From NCBI GenBank assembly GCA_018266575.1, contig JAFEAE010000021.1:55224-119223 (forward strand): a DNA stretch of 64,000 bases, read 5' to 3'. The notes beneath the pieces were generated by a model. That model had not been told where the DNA came from. It made no database searches and saw only the letters and a list, made by a program, of their open reading frames with translations. This document shows positions 17,835 to 25,374 of the stretch, one piece after another. The translations under genes and the position numbers were made by a program. Numbering within the stretch: position 1 is the stretch's first letter; each line of letters begins with the position of its first letter. This DNA comes from Bacteroidota bacterium (GTDB lineage Bacteria > Bacteroidota > Bacteroidia > Chitinophagales > Chitinophagaceae).

Positions 17835-18197
17835 TCAATGCTCGCTATTCTGTTTACTGGTTTTAATTATACTTGTTAATAATTTTAATACTTCACTGCA
17901 GTCCTGGTATATATTTTCGTAAATTTTATGATCCAAGTAACCAGCTTGATAAAGCAGCTCCAACCAATACGCTGTTTCATTTGCCTCTTTCAATGAAATA
18001 GATAGTTTATGAATAAAATCTATTTTACTTTGCGCCTGTTCCGCTTCTCTGATATTAGCACCTATCGAAGTTCCACATCTCAATAACTGTTTTGAAAGTA
18101 TATATTCTTTTTGCTCGCCTTGCAAATATTTGAAACATTTAATTATCCGAAGAGCAAACGAAAAACTTTTATCTCTCAAAACATTCTCTTTCTTCAT
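17835..18197 (-). CDS. Four-helix-bundle protein (23S rRNA intervening-sequence/S23 family)
   Basis: 120 residues, almost entirely helical. Family signatures: LRDKSFSFALRIIKCFKYL, LLRCGTSIGANIREAEQAQSK and DFIHKLSISLKEANETAYWLELL. The family was first seen inside 23S rRNA intervening sequences and is widespread as stand-alone genes of unknown function in Bacteroidetes. The start at ATG 18197 is chosen; a TTG two codons upstream lies in the repeat. It is inserted between the aminotransferase gene (9 bases) and tyrA and is flanked by perfect inverted repeats, which suggests arrival as a cassette. Confidence 0.88.
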   Translation of the reverse strand: MKKENVLRDKSFSFALRIIKCFKYLQGEQKEYILSKQLLRCGTSIGANIREAEQAQSKIDFIHKLSISLKEANETAYWLELLYQAGYLDHKIYENIYQDCSEVLKLLTSIIKTSKQNSEH

Positions 18198-18200
18198 TCT

Positions 18201-18228
18201 CAATTATCAATTATAAATTATCAATTCT
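18201..18228 (-). repeat. Right inverted heptad array flanking the four-helix-bundle gene
   Basis: Units CAATTAT (twice), AAATTAT, CAATTCT in register. It overlaps the stop codon and last codons (IIYN) of the aminotransferase gene. Confidence 0.85.
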
Positions 18229-19373
18229 TTCACCCGCTTTATACTTTCAGTAAATTTCTCTTCGCTTGTGCAAAGGCTTGTACGAATATATTTTTCTCCG
18301 GCACTCCCGAAAATTCCGCCGGGAGTTATGAAAACATTCGCCCCATATAATATTTTATCGCTCACTTCAAAACCATCTTTATACCCCGCCGGTATTTTAG
18401 CCCACACAAACATGCCTACCTGCGTTTTCGAATATTCACATTGTAAGAGGTCGAGCAATTCAAAAACTTTTTCACGCCGCTTTTTGTACACCACATTTAC
18501 ACTATCGTACCAACTTTTCGGCAGGCTCAATGCTTTTGCAGCAGCTAACTGAAGTGGCAGAAACATGCCACTGTCCATATTACTTTTAAAGCGCAACACT
18601 TCATCAATTCTTTCTTTGGCACCAACGAGCATGCCTACACGCCAACCTGCCATATTCTGAGATTTGCTCAATGAGTTCAGTTCTATTACTACTTCTTTTG
18701 CGCCATCCACACTCAGCAAACTCATTGGTGAATCATTCAAAATAAAACTATAAGGGTTATCATGGCAGATGAGAATATTATTCCGTTTGCCAAAAGCAAC
18801 CAGTTGTTCAAATAGTTTTTTATCCGGTAATTGTCCCGTTGGCATTTGCGGATAATTCACCCACATGAGCTTTACCTTCGATAAATCTTTCTTCTCTAAT
18901 TCTGCAAAATCCGGGGCCCAGTTATTTTCTGCCGTTAAATTATAATCAACACATTTTCCGCCTGCCAATTTCACGGCGCTTCGGTAAGTAGGATAACCGG
19001 GATTGGGCAACAATGCTTCATCCCCTTCATTCAGATAGGTCATACAAATATGCATGATGCCTTCTTTGCTCCCGATCAACGGCAAAATTTCTGTATCAGG
19101 ATTTAAGGCAACATGATACCATTCTCTGTACCATGCCGCAATTGCATTACGCAATACCGGCGATCCTTTATAATTCTGGTAGGCATGAACGTTAGGTTTA
19201 GCGCTTTCTTCCTGCAATACTTTTATCACATCCGGGTGCGGTGGCAGATCAGGGCTGCCAATACCGAGGTTGATGATATTCTTTCCCTGTTTGTTCAGCT
19301 CATCTATCTCACGCAGTTTTTGCGAGAAATAATATTCGCCGATGCCTTCGAGACGTTTGGATGTAGCTATCAT
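18207..19373 (-). CDS. Class I/II pyridoxal-phosphate aminotransferase, probably aromatic
   Basis: 388 residues, fold type I. Visible motifs: NLGIGSPDLPPHPDV, AYQNYKGSPVLRNAIA, LIGSKEGI, LLPNPGYPTYRSAV, the PLP lysine in NSLSKSQNMAGWRVGM and the C-terminal YIRTSLC arginine region. Related to LL-diaminopimelate and aspartate aminotransferases. The position between pheA and tyrA suggests it transaminates phenylpyruvate, hydroxyphenylpyruvate or prephenate; this is inference from context. The last four codons are formed by the AT-rich repeat that follows. Confidence 0.88.
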   Translation of the reverse strand: MIATSKRLEGIGEYYFSQKLREIDELNKQGKNIINLGIGSPDLPPHPDVIKVLQEESAKPNVHAYQNYKGSPVLRNAIAAWYREWYHVALNPDTEILPLIGSKEGIMHICMTYLNEGDEALLPNPGYPTYRSAVKLAGGKCVDYNLTAENNWAPDFAELEKKDLSKVKLMWVNYPQMPTGQLPDKKLFEQLVAFGKRNNILICHDNPYSFILNDSPMSLLSVDGAKEVVIELNSLSKSQNMAGWRVGMLVGAKERIDEVLRFKSNMDSGMFLPLQLAAAKALSLPKSWYDSVNVVYKKRREKVFELLDLLQCEYSKTQVGMFVWAKIPAGYKDGFEVSDKILYGANVFITPGGIFGSAGEKYIRTSLCTSEEKFTESIKRVKELIIYN

Positions 19374-19398
19374 TATTTGTTGTTAATTTATTTTAAAA

Positions 19399-19426
19399 TG
19401 ACAGATGTCAGATGACGGATGACAGT
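19399..19426. repeat. Heptad array upstream of the aminotransferase gene
   Basis: Four units TGACAGA, TGTCAGA, TGACGGA, TGACAGT. Same word family as the array inside aroA. Confidence 0.8.
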
Positions 19427-19471
19427 CTTCAACGCAGATTATTTTTTATTAATCACACAGACATTTAACAC

Positions 19472-19499
19472 TGTCAACTGACATCCGTCAACTGTCAAC
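19472..19499. repeat. Heptad array next to the pheA stop codon
   Basis: Units TGTCAAC, TGACATC, CGTCAAC, TGTCAAC; partly complementary to the array at 19399-19426, so the 100-base spacer can fold. Confidence 0.8.
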
Positions 19500-19503
19500 T
19501 ATT

Positions 19504-20382
19504 TCAGACAGTCTTCCCTTTTCTATATACTCCGTACACCTTCAACTCTGCAGTTATGGGTTTTATTTGTTCGATCACAGCGTTGAATTGTTCAATTGAA
19601 TCAAATTCCATATCTGCATGAAATGAATATTGCCAGTTGCTTCCGGGAATCGGGAAGCTCTGCAGTTTGCTTAAATTTATTCCGCCTTCTGCAATTTTCG
19701 TCAGCACCTTTGCAAGGCTTCCGCGTGAATGGTCTGTATGAAAATTCACCGATGCTTTATTGGCATCTTCAATTTGCTTCGCCGTTTCCTCACGTTGTAT
19801 AATTAAAAAACGGGTGTAATTATTTTTCATCGTCTGGATATTCGGGCCAATGATATGCAACCCGAATAATTCTGCAGCAAGTTTACTTGCAATAGCAGCC
19901 ACATGTTTGCTGCGGTGTTGGTGAATATGTTTTGCGCTTAACGCAGTATCTTCTGTTTCTACCAATTTCCATTCATGTTTGTCGAGATATTCAAGGCATT
20001 GCTGAATTGCCATCGGGTGCGAATGCACTTCGCGTATATCCTTCACCGTTACACCCGGGTTCACCATCAGGTTCTGGCTGATATGCAAATAAATTTCGCC
20101 AACAACACGCAGGTTGCTTTTTTGCAATAAATTATAATTGGGCAAAATGCTTCCGGCAATGGAATTTTCGATAGCCATCACACCGCCGTCGCTTTCTTTT
20201 TTGTTAGATGCGATCTTAATTACTTCACGAAACGTAGCACATGGGATCACTTCAACCTGCTTGCCGAAAAACTGGCGTGCTGCTTCCTGGTGAAAGCTGC
20301 CTTCATAACCCTGAATAGAAACTCTGCTCCCTTGACCCCCCAAGGGGGAATCTGTAACATCTTGTTTTTTTTGTTGCTCCAT
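19504..20382 (-). CDS. pheA: Prephenate dehydratase
   Basis: 292 residues. Converts prephenate to phenylpyruvate. The catalytic domain (about residues 22-205) shows IQGYEGSFHQEAA, MAIENSIAGSI and NYTRFLII with the Thr-Arg-Phe triplet. The C-terminal ACT domain (about 210-290, SRGSLAKVLTKIAEGGINLSKLQSFPI) normally gives Phe feedback inhibition. ATG at 20382 is the start; a TTG five codons upstream is less likely. Residues 10-18 (DSPLGGQG) come from a palindromic repeat inserted at the N-terminus and are absent from the family core. Expression is probably controlled by the leader peptide and terminator upstream. Confidence 0.94.
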   Translation of the reverse strand: MEQQKKQDVTDSPLGGQGSRVSIQGYEGSFHQEAARQFFGKQVEVIPCATFREVIKIASNKKESDGGVMAIENSIAGSILPNYNLLQKSNLRVVGEIYLHISQNLMVNPGVTVKDIREVHSHPMAIQQCLEYLDKHEWKLVETEDTALSAKHIHQHRSKHVAAIASKLAAELFGLHIIGPNIQTMKNNYTRFLIIQREETAKQIEDANKASVNFHTDHSRGSLAKVLTKIAEGGINLSKLQSFPIPGSNWQYSFHADMEFDSIEQFNAVIEQIKPITAELKVYGVYRKGKTV

Positions 20383-20418
20383 TTTTCTTTTTTTCAAAGC
20401 CCCTTTAGGGGTTTAGGG
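20329..20418. repeat. Inverted pair of REP-like hairpins across the pheA start
   Basis: The left hairpin CCCTTG/CAAGGG with C-rich loop (20329-20348) lies inside the coding region. The right unit CCCCTTTAGGGGTTTAGGG (20400-20418) lies just upstream of the start codon. Read outward, both have the order hairpin then (T)TAGGG or its variant, like the ends of the aroC element. Confidence 0.55.
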
Positions 20419-20419
20419 T

Positions 20420-20446
20420 AAAAAAAATCCCGGCGTTTTGCCGGGA
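20420..20446 (-). terminator. Rho-independent attenuator terminator of the pheA operon
   Basis: On the minus strand the stem TCCCGGC/GCCGGGA (7 bp, loop AAAAC) is followed at once by eight T residues. It lies between the leader peptide stop (20481) and the pheA start (20382), the position expected of an attenuator. Its 5' arm TTCCCGGC (20440-20447) is perfectly complementary to GCCGGGAA (20493-20500) inside the leader peptide coding sequence, giving a mutually exclusive antiterminator. Confidence 0.88.
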
Positions 20447-20480
20447 ATCTTTATGTTAATTTTTTCTGTTTATTTTTTGT

Positions 20481-20561
20481 TTAACAAAAGCTTTCCCGGC
20501 TACTTTTAAAGTAGAAATAGAAATAAAAGTAAAAGAAACCGTATGCCTTTGTTGTAATCAT
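20481..20561 (-). CDS. Phe/Tyr-rich leader peptide (attenuator) of the pheA operon
   Basis: 26 codons, ATG at 20561 to TAA at 20481. The peptide begins MITTKAY, then has ten consecutive aromatic residues (GFFYFYFYFYF, residues 8-18), then KSSRESFC. Ten alternating Phe and Tyr codons are not expected by chance and match the classical design of ribosome-stalling leaders. If the ribosome stalls on the Phe/Tyr codons, GCCGGGAA at 20493-20500 is free to pair with the terminator's 5' arm and transcription continues. If it reaches the stop codon it covers that arm and the terminator forms. The controlled genes would be pheA, the aminotransferase, the four-helix-bundle gene and tyrA. No clear Shine-Dalgarno sequence is visible, as is usual in this phylum. 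Confidence 0.9.
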   Translation of the reverse strand: MITTKAYGFFYFYFYFYFKSSRESFC

Positions 20562-20747
20562 ATTTGTAAAAATAAAAACTTATTTGAAATGCAAAAATTT
20601 ATTTTTAAAATTTTTACGGTAGCTAACCTGCCTGCAATCCAATAAAACCCTTTATCAGTCTTAGTTTCGCCGATATCAAAATCGTATGGTCAAACCCGTT
20701 ATGGGTGGTTGCATCAACTCATAATTAATAATTTATTAATCCATAAT

Positions 20748-21311
20748 TCACTCCAGCCTCTTCGCCATTTCCGAATCAATTTTTTTGAAAAGGTGAAACG
20801 GTTTATATACACGCCAGTTATCGATTTCCATTAATTCAATATAACGGTGAAGCCTGGCTTTTTTAAAATCATATTGCGTTTGTTCCGGCATATCCAGGCA
20901 CACTATCCACCCGCCGGCATCGGTCACCTCTTCAAACCATTCTTCATAATAGTCTTTATCACCGCTGTGAAAATTCAACACATTCTCAGCAATCAAAACA
21001 AATTTCGTGATGCCTTCTGCAAAAAAAATATCCGTCACTTCACGTTTCAGTTCCATGATGTCGTTTTCGATCGCATCATTCCATTCACCAATCAGTTCAA
21101 TGATCACATAATGTTCATCATAATCCGCCATCAGCACTTTCATATACAACGTACGCGAGCCAAAATCATCCCACTGCGGGTGGATATAATAATTGTAGAT
21201 CGTTTGTGAAAACTGAAATTCCGAATATACCCTTCCGAAAAAAGGCGACCGCTCGTCTTCTTCGCTGATATAAATGTGCCGCCAGTTATAAAAAGGTTCT
21301 ATATCATGCAT
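20748..21311 (-). CDS. Conserved hypothetical cytoplasmic protein
   Basis: 187 residues, no signal peptide or membrane segment. Rich in aromatic and acidic residues (DIEPFYNWRHIYISEEDE, EFQFSQTIYNYYIHPQWDDFG). A possible alpha/beta core runs through YVIIELIGEWNDAIENDIMELKREV and TKFVLIAENVLNFHSGDKDYYEEW, then GGWIVCLDMPEQ. I do not recognise a named family; the layout recalls a STAS-like or small Rossmann-like fold, but no motif supports this. ATG at 21311. It is transcribed toward the pheA leader, ending about 190 bases before it. Confidence 0.7.
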   Translation of the reverse strand: MHDIEPFYNWRHIYISEEDERSPFFGRVYSEFQFSQTIYNYYIHPQWDDFGSRTLYMKVLMADYDEHYVIIELIGEWNDAIENDIMELKREVTDIFFAEGITKFVLIAENVLNFHSGDKDYYEEWFEEVTDAGGWIVCLDMPEQTQYDFKKARLHRYIELMEIDNWRVYKPFHLFKKIDSEMAKRLE

Positions 21312-21370
21312 GGAGTAATGTGATAATTTGAAAATGTGATAATTCTTTAGTACGATCTTGCCCTATTCTT

Positions 21371-21405
21371 CCTTACACCTTATGCCTTTCTCCTTATACC
21401 TTAAT
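21371..21405. repeat. Heptad array
   Basis: Five units CCTTACA, CCTTATG, CCTTTCT, CCTTATA, CCTTAAT in exact register. Confidence 0.85.
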
Positions 21406-21473
21406 TCAGCAATTTACGTTTCTCCGAAAACCATTTCCAAATAATATTTATTGTGTAATTGTGAAAGTTACCA

Positions 21474-21543
21474 GCTATGAGTTGTGAGCTGAGAGCTATA
21501 AGTCTTTCACGGCTCGAAGCTCATAGCTAATAGCTCAAAGCTT
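21474..21543. repeat. Ten-unit heptad array, self-complementary halves
   Basis: GCTATGA, GTTGTGA, GCTGAGA, GCTATAA in the first part and GAAGCTC, ATAGCTA, ATAGCTC, AAAGCTT in the second. The second half is roughly the reverse complement of the first. Confidence 0.8.
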
Positions 21544-21546
21544 TTT

Positions 21547-21638
21547 TATACTAGCATTTGTTCGCTCTTCACCATTCTTGCGTCGCAATCCGTTCATCGG
21601 TTGTGCTACTATTGAGCTGAGGTTTTCTCCGCAATTTT
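21547..21638 (-). repeat. Interspersed repeat, subtype II (copy F)
   Basis: On the minus strand: ATTGCGGAGA, CTCAATAGTAGCACAA, CGATGAACGGATTGCGACGC, then GCTAGTAT at the end. Close match to the copies at 28.3 kb and 45.4 kb. Confidence 0.75.
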
Positions 21639-21666
21639 CATTATAATAATTTGAAGTCAATCAGCA

Positions 21667-21699
21667 AGACCTGTCAGGTTTTGAAAACCTGACAGGTCT
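21667..21699. repeat. Perfect 33-bp palindrome upstream of the GHKL ATPase gene
   Basis: Two 16-bp perfect arms, AGACCTGTCAGGTTTT and its complement, around a single central G. It ends about 70 bases before the ATPase start codon. No T-tract follows on either strand. This word is a recurrent palindromic repeat in many Bacteroidetes genomes (recollection, not checked). Confidence 0.85.
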
Positions 21700-21767
21700 G
21701 TGCAAGAACTTGTGTAAATTTGAAATAAAACTAAACTCGTAATTGGAAAAGTTATAATAATAATAAG

Positions 21768-23738
21768 ATGAATATTTTTTCTCCATTTGACCCATTAAAG
21801 GCAAAATCACTTGCAGATACAGAGGTTGCCGCCCTGGCACAAAAACGTGAAATCAAAAATATTCTTGGCTCATATATAGGATGGTATGATCCATTTTGTG
21901 AGTTAATCCAAAATGCACTTGATTCAATTGAAGAAAGAGCGACTAAAGATAGTAATTACGTCCCTACAATTTGGATAACAATAAATATTAAAAACAATTC
22001 GCTGTCAGTTACAGACAATGGTGTCGGCCTCGATGAAGAAAAGTTTCAAAAATTTTTATGCCCAGACATTACTTTTAAATCAGGTAAAACAAGAGGTCAT
22101 AAAGGAGTCGGCGCAACTTATTTAGCATATGGATTTAATTATATCCAAGTTGCAACAAAGTCGCCGGACTTCGTTGCTATTGGCAAAATGGAAGGAGCTA
22201 GAAATTGGTTAAATGACGAAAGCCCATCAGGGAATCCACAAATGAAGCCTGATGAAAAAACTAATGCAAGTGCATTTGATTTAATTGATAGGGGTGTTTC
22301 TGTTTTCGTAAAATTTGATCAATCAACTCATCCGAAAGATTTAAAGTGGGTAGTTGCTGACAAAGCTGAACAATGGATAAAAATTCTTTCCGTAAAAACT
22401 GGGCTCGGTGCATTCTTAAGTAACAAGGATATAAAAGTATTTTTGAAAGTTTATGACAGAGATGGTAAGAAAACGGAACTTGAAAAAACTGGAATTGAAT
22501 ATTATCTACCACATATTGCAGTACAAAAATCAGCTTCGCTTAAACAGATTAATACGAAAATGGAAGAATTATTTAAAAAGAAAGGAAGGGATTTCGAATT
22601 GCCTTCTCGACTCAAAAATCTTGATGCATTTTATGAACGTTGGACTTCGCAAGAGCTTTTACAATTATTAGCAGATGATGAAATTAATCTTGATGAAGAA
22701 GAAAAAGAAGTTATTACTAAGTTCGAACCAGAAGTTTATGCTTCTAATGTATATTCTCTTAAGGTTTGGGATGCAATTAATCAAGAACTAAATATCAGAG
22801 CAGGCTCTAAAATTCTTTACGGGGGAATTCAAATAGCGGCTAACAATATGCCACAAGGTGAAACAATCCAAATTCCATTGAATAGAAATATTGGTAGGCA
22901 AAATCAAATTCATATACTTATACATTTTAACAATTGCAGCCCGGATTTAGGCAGAAAAGGATTTCAAAGTGAAATTGTAGAATTTGCCAAATCAATTTCC
23001 AAGCAAATTGCCGATGGTCCGTTTAAAAAAATAACATTTACACTTCGTGCAAATACAGGAACTGCTCCTAATCTTAAAAGGGAACAAGAAGTAGAAAATT
23101 GGAAAAACGAAATGATTGAATATGAAGAAAAAAATCCCATAGAATTGATTAATCAAAACTTCTTTTTGCCTTTGCAAAAGATTTCTATAACATCAAAGCC
23201 AACAAGGGAACAAGATGTAATTGCTCTGTTTAATCAACTTTTGGCAGGAGGTGTAATACGAGGTGTACGTATTATGTCAACAAACGAAAGATTAACTTAC
23301 GATGGCTTATATCGCGTTGCTATTGAACCGCCAAATGTTCATCATTTATATAATGCAAAAGAGAACCCTTTAGGAATAGAAAAATCAGTCTTAGATGAAT
23401 TTGCTTTACCATTTACAAGCGAACCAAAAGTTTTAGAATACAAATATTCATTAGATGGGCTAATAGAAGATATCGAAAGTGGGATAAAGAATTCAAATGA
23501 TATCGGATTAGTTGTTGTTTGGGAGACCGGAGAAGAATTCAGAGAAAATTATAAAATCACTTCTTATCTAGACCCAGATAATCTATCTCTTAGAGAATAT
23601 CATGGAGTAACTCACACGATAACTAATATTGTATCTCAACAAAGAGAAATGGAAATGATTGTCTTGAGCGAGCTAATTGAATATTTAAATGATCAGGAAA
23701 AAACAATTGAAGAGCAAAGAAAGAAATATGAAGATTAA
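21768..23738 (+). CDS. GHKL-type ATPase with putative C-terminal PD-(D/E)XK nuclease domain
   Basis: 656 residues. The N-terminal 130 residues carry the Bergerat ATP-binding motifs: N-box CELIQNALDS (Glu45, Asn49), G1 TDNGVGLDEEKF (Asp83) and G2 TRGHKGVGATYLAYG (110-115), the lid typical of Hsp90, MutL and MORC proteins. A middle domain of about 350 residues has no recognised motif. The C-terminal 150 residues contain YDGLY (Asp512), VLEYKYSLDGLIEDI (Glu557-x-Lys559) and IGLVVVWET, the order and spacing of a restriction-endonuclease-like core. The gene stands alone, is noticeably more AT-rich than its neighbours and is preceded by a palindrome and an interspersed repeat, all consistent with transfer. 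A role in phage or DNA defence is inference. Confidence 0.75.
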   Translation: MNIFSPFDPLKAKSLADTEVAALAQKREIKNILGSYIGWYDPFCELIQNALDSIEERATKDSNYVPTIWITINIKNNSLSVTDNGVGLDEEKFQKFLCPDITFKSGKTRGHKGVGATYLAYGFNYIQVATKSPDFVAIGKMEGARNWLNDESPSGNPQMKPDEKTNASAFDLIDRGVSVFVKFDQSTHPKDLKWVVADKAEQWIKILSVKTGLGAFLSNKDIKVFLKVYDRDGKKTELEKTGIEYYLPHIAVQKSASLKQINTKMEELFKKKGRDFELPSRLKNLDAFYERWTSQELLQLLADDEINLDEEEKEVITKFEPEVYASNVYSLKVWDAINQELNIRAGSKILYGGIQIAANNMPQGETIQIPLNRNIGRQNQIHILIHFNNCSPDLGRKGFQSEIVEFAKSISKQIADGPFKKITFTLRANTGTAPNLKREQEVENWKNEMIEYEEKNPIELINQNFFLPLQKISITSKPTREQDVIALFNQLLAGGVIRGVRIMSTNERLTYDGLYRVAIEPPNVHHLYNAKENPLGIEKSVLDEFALPFTSEPKVLEYKYSLDGLIEDIESGIKNSNDIGLVVVWETGEEFRENYKITSYLDPDNLSLREYHGVTHTITNIVSQQREMEMIVLSELIEYLNDQEKTIEEQRKKYED

Positions 23739-23777
23739 CTTTTCAGTTTTAAATATCATTTTAAGCATTACCGCAAA

Positions 23778-24227
23778 ATGTCGCTTTCTCTAACTTCTCA
23801 CAACATCAAACAAGTCGTTCCATTTTTTTGGGTTACGAATATGGAAACTTCTCTTGAATTTTATATAAAAGGAATTGGTTTTGAAATGACGAACAGTTGG
23901 CTGCCCGACGGAAAGATACGCTGGTGCTGGCTGCAACTCGGCGGTGCAGCATTAATGTTGCAGGAATATATTGAAAGCAGGCAACCATCAGTAGAAGAAA
24001 AACAACATTTGGGTAAAGGCACTTCCATCAATTTTATCTGCGAAGATGCATTGGCAATTTATCATGATCTATTATCACGTGGGCTTTCACCAAAAGAACC
24101 ATTTGTAGGAAATGATATGTGGGTTGTTCATCTTACTGATCCGGATGGTTACCATGTTTATTTTGAAAGCAATACTGATGTTCCGGAAGAAACAATGTAT
24201 TCTGATTGGGTGAAAGAAAATATTTAA
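23778..24227 (+). CDS. VOC-family (glyoxalase/bleomycin-resistance-like) protein
   Basis: 149 residues with two beta-alpha-beta-beta-beta halves: QVVPFFWVTNMETSLEFYIKGIGFEM in the first, INFICEDALAIYHDLLSRGLSPKEP and DPDGYHVYFES in the second. The terminal Glu in YFES is in the usual metal-ligand position. VOC proteins are dioxygenases, isomerases or drug-binding proteins; the specific role is unknown. It follows the ATPase gene by 39 bases on the same strand, but its base composition is that of the host, so a functional link is unlikely. Confidence 0.88.
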   Translation: MSLSLTSHNIKQVVPFFWVTNMETSLEFYIKGIGFEMTNSWLPDGKIRWCWLQLGGAALMLQEYIESRQPSVEEKQHLGKGTSINFICEDALAIYHDLLSRGLSPKEPFVGNDMWVVHLTDPDGYHVYFESNTDVPEETMYSDWVKENI

Positions 24228-24301
24228 CCACAAAGAACACAAAGGAACAACGCACAAAGAATGCAAAGGATTCGAGCTTATCAGAAATTAAAAATTAATA
24301 A

Positions 24302-24413
24302 CCGTCATTTCGAATCCCGCAGCAGCTATGTAAAATTTTATGATGTAATGCGGGATGAGAAATCCCATCTTAATGTATTTGCTGCATATTTCTCCCTGCG
24401 CTCGAAATGACGG
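24302..24413. repeat. Long-loop inverted repeat (CCGTCATTTCGA family)
   Basis: Perfect 12-bp arms CCGTCATTTCGA (24302-24313) and TCGAAATGACGG (24402-24413). The start of a further copy, GTCATTTCGAGCGAAGC, occurs at 28081. Confidence 0.7.
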
Positions 24414-24445
24414 TTTATTATCAGCGACTACTTACTACTGTCAAC

Positions 24446-25261
24446 TTACCACTGATTACTATCCTCCGCTTTCTTCACGCTCCCATATTTCAGCAACAAC
24501 TCCTTTGCCTTTTCATAATCTTTTATCCCGGATTTTTCCATCAGCATTTTTGTGCCGCGGTCAATGAGTTTACTATTGGTGAGTTGCATATTCACCATCT
24601 TGTTATCTTCCACCCTGCCGATCTGTATCATCACCGTTGTGGAGATCATATTCAATACTAATTTCTGAGCAGTGCCGCTTTTCATTCTTGTGCTGCCGGT
24701 TACAAACTCAGGGCCAACGATCACTTCTATAGGATAATCCGCAGCTGCAGACAATGGCGAACCAGGATTGCAGGTAATGCATCCTGTTACAATATTATTT
24801 TTTCTGCATTCTTCGAGTGCACCAATCACATACGGCGTAGTGCCGCTTGCAGCAATACCGATCACTACATCTTTATCTGAAACGGAATATTCCTCCAGGT
24901 CGATCCATCCTTGTTCACGGTTATCTTCCGCATTTTCCACCGGCTTTTGAATGGCTTCTTCTCCCCCTGCAATTATACCGATGATCAATCCATACGGCAT
25001 TCCATAAGTCGGCGGAATTTCACTTGCATCGAGTATACCAAGCCTTCCGCTTGTTCCTGCACCGAGATAAAATAATCTTCCGCCCGAGAGCATTTTATCC
25101 GTGATAACAGAAACCAATTTTTCAATTTGTGTTATTGCTTTTTCAACGGCAACAGGAACGGATTTATCTTCATGATTGATGTTCGTTAAAATTTCATGGA
25201 CACTCATTTTTTCCAAATGCCTGTATTTGCCCGGTTCTTCTGTGATCTTTTCGAAAGCCAT
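24446..25261 (-). CDS. murQ: N-acetylmuramic acid 6-phosphate etherase
   Basis: 271 residues, SIS-domain enzyme that cleaves the lactyl ether of MurNAc-6-phosphate during peptidoglycan recycling. Motifs: LFYLGAGTSGRLGILDASEIPPTYG, DVVIGIAASGTTPYVIGALE and TGSTRMKSGTAQKLVLNMIST. ATG at 25261 (MAFEKITEEPG) fits the family; upstream codons run into an AT-rich heptad array. The next gene upstream encodes a sugar kinase, and the pair fits a MurNAc/GlcNAc salvage role. Confidence 0.95.
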   Translation of the reverse strand: MAFEKITEEPGKYRHLEKMSVHEILTNINHEDKSVPVAVEKAITQIEKLVSVITDKMLSGGRLFYLGAGTSGRLGILDASEIPPTYGMPYGLIIGIIAGGEEAIQKPVENAEDNREQGWIDLEEYSVSDKDVVIGIAASGTTPYVIGALEECRKNNIVTGCITCNPGSPLSAAADYPIEVIVGPEFVTGSTRMKSGTAQKLVLNMISTTVMIQIGRVEDNKMVNMQLTNSKLIDRGTKMLMEKSGIKDYEKAKELLLKYGSVKKAEDSNQW

Positions 25262-25264
25262 TTT

Positions 25265-25299
25265 GATAATCAATAATTGACAATTAAAAATTAATAATG
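25265..25299. repeat. Heptad array upstream of murQ
   Basis: Units GATAATC, AATAATT, GACAATT, AAAAATT, AATAATG in 7-bp register. Confidence 0.8.
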
Positions 25300-25337
25300 C
25301 TGAGATTTATAAATTGGTTCGAAAACAGATATTGAAG

Positions 25338-25372
25338 AATTATCAACTATCCATTTTCAATTATCAATTCAT
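25338..25372. repeat. Heptad array downstream of the sugar kinase gene
   Basis: Units AATTATC, AACTATC, CATTTTC, AATTATC, AATTCAT, ending three bases before the kinase stop codon; complementary in composition to the array at 25265-25299. Confidence 0.8.
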
Positions 25373-25374
25373 CA

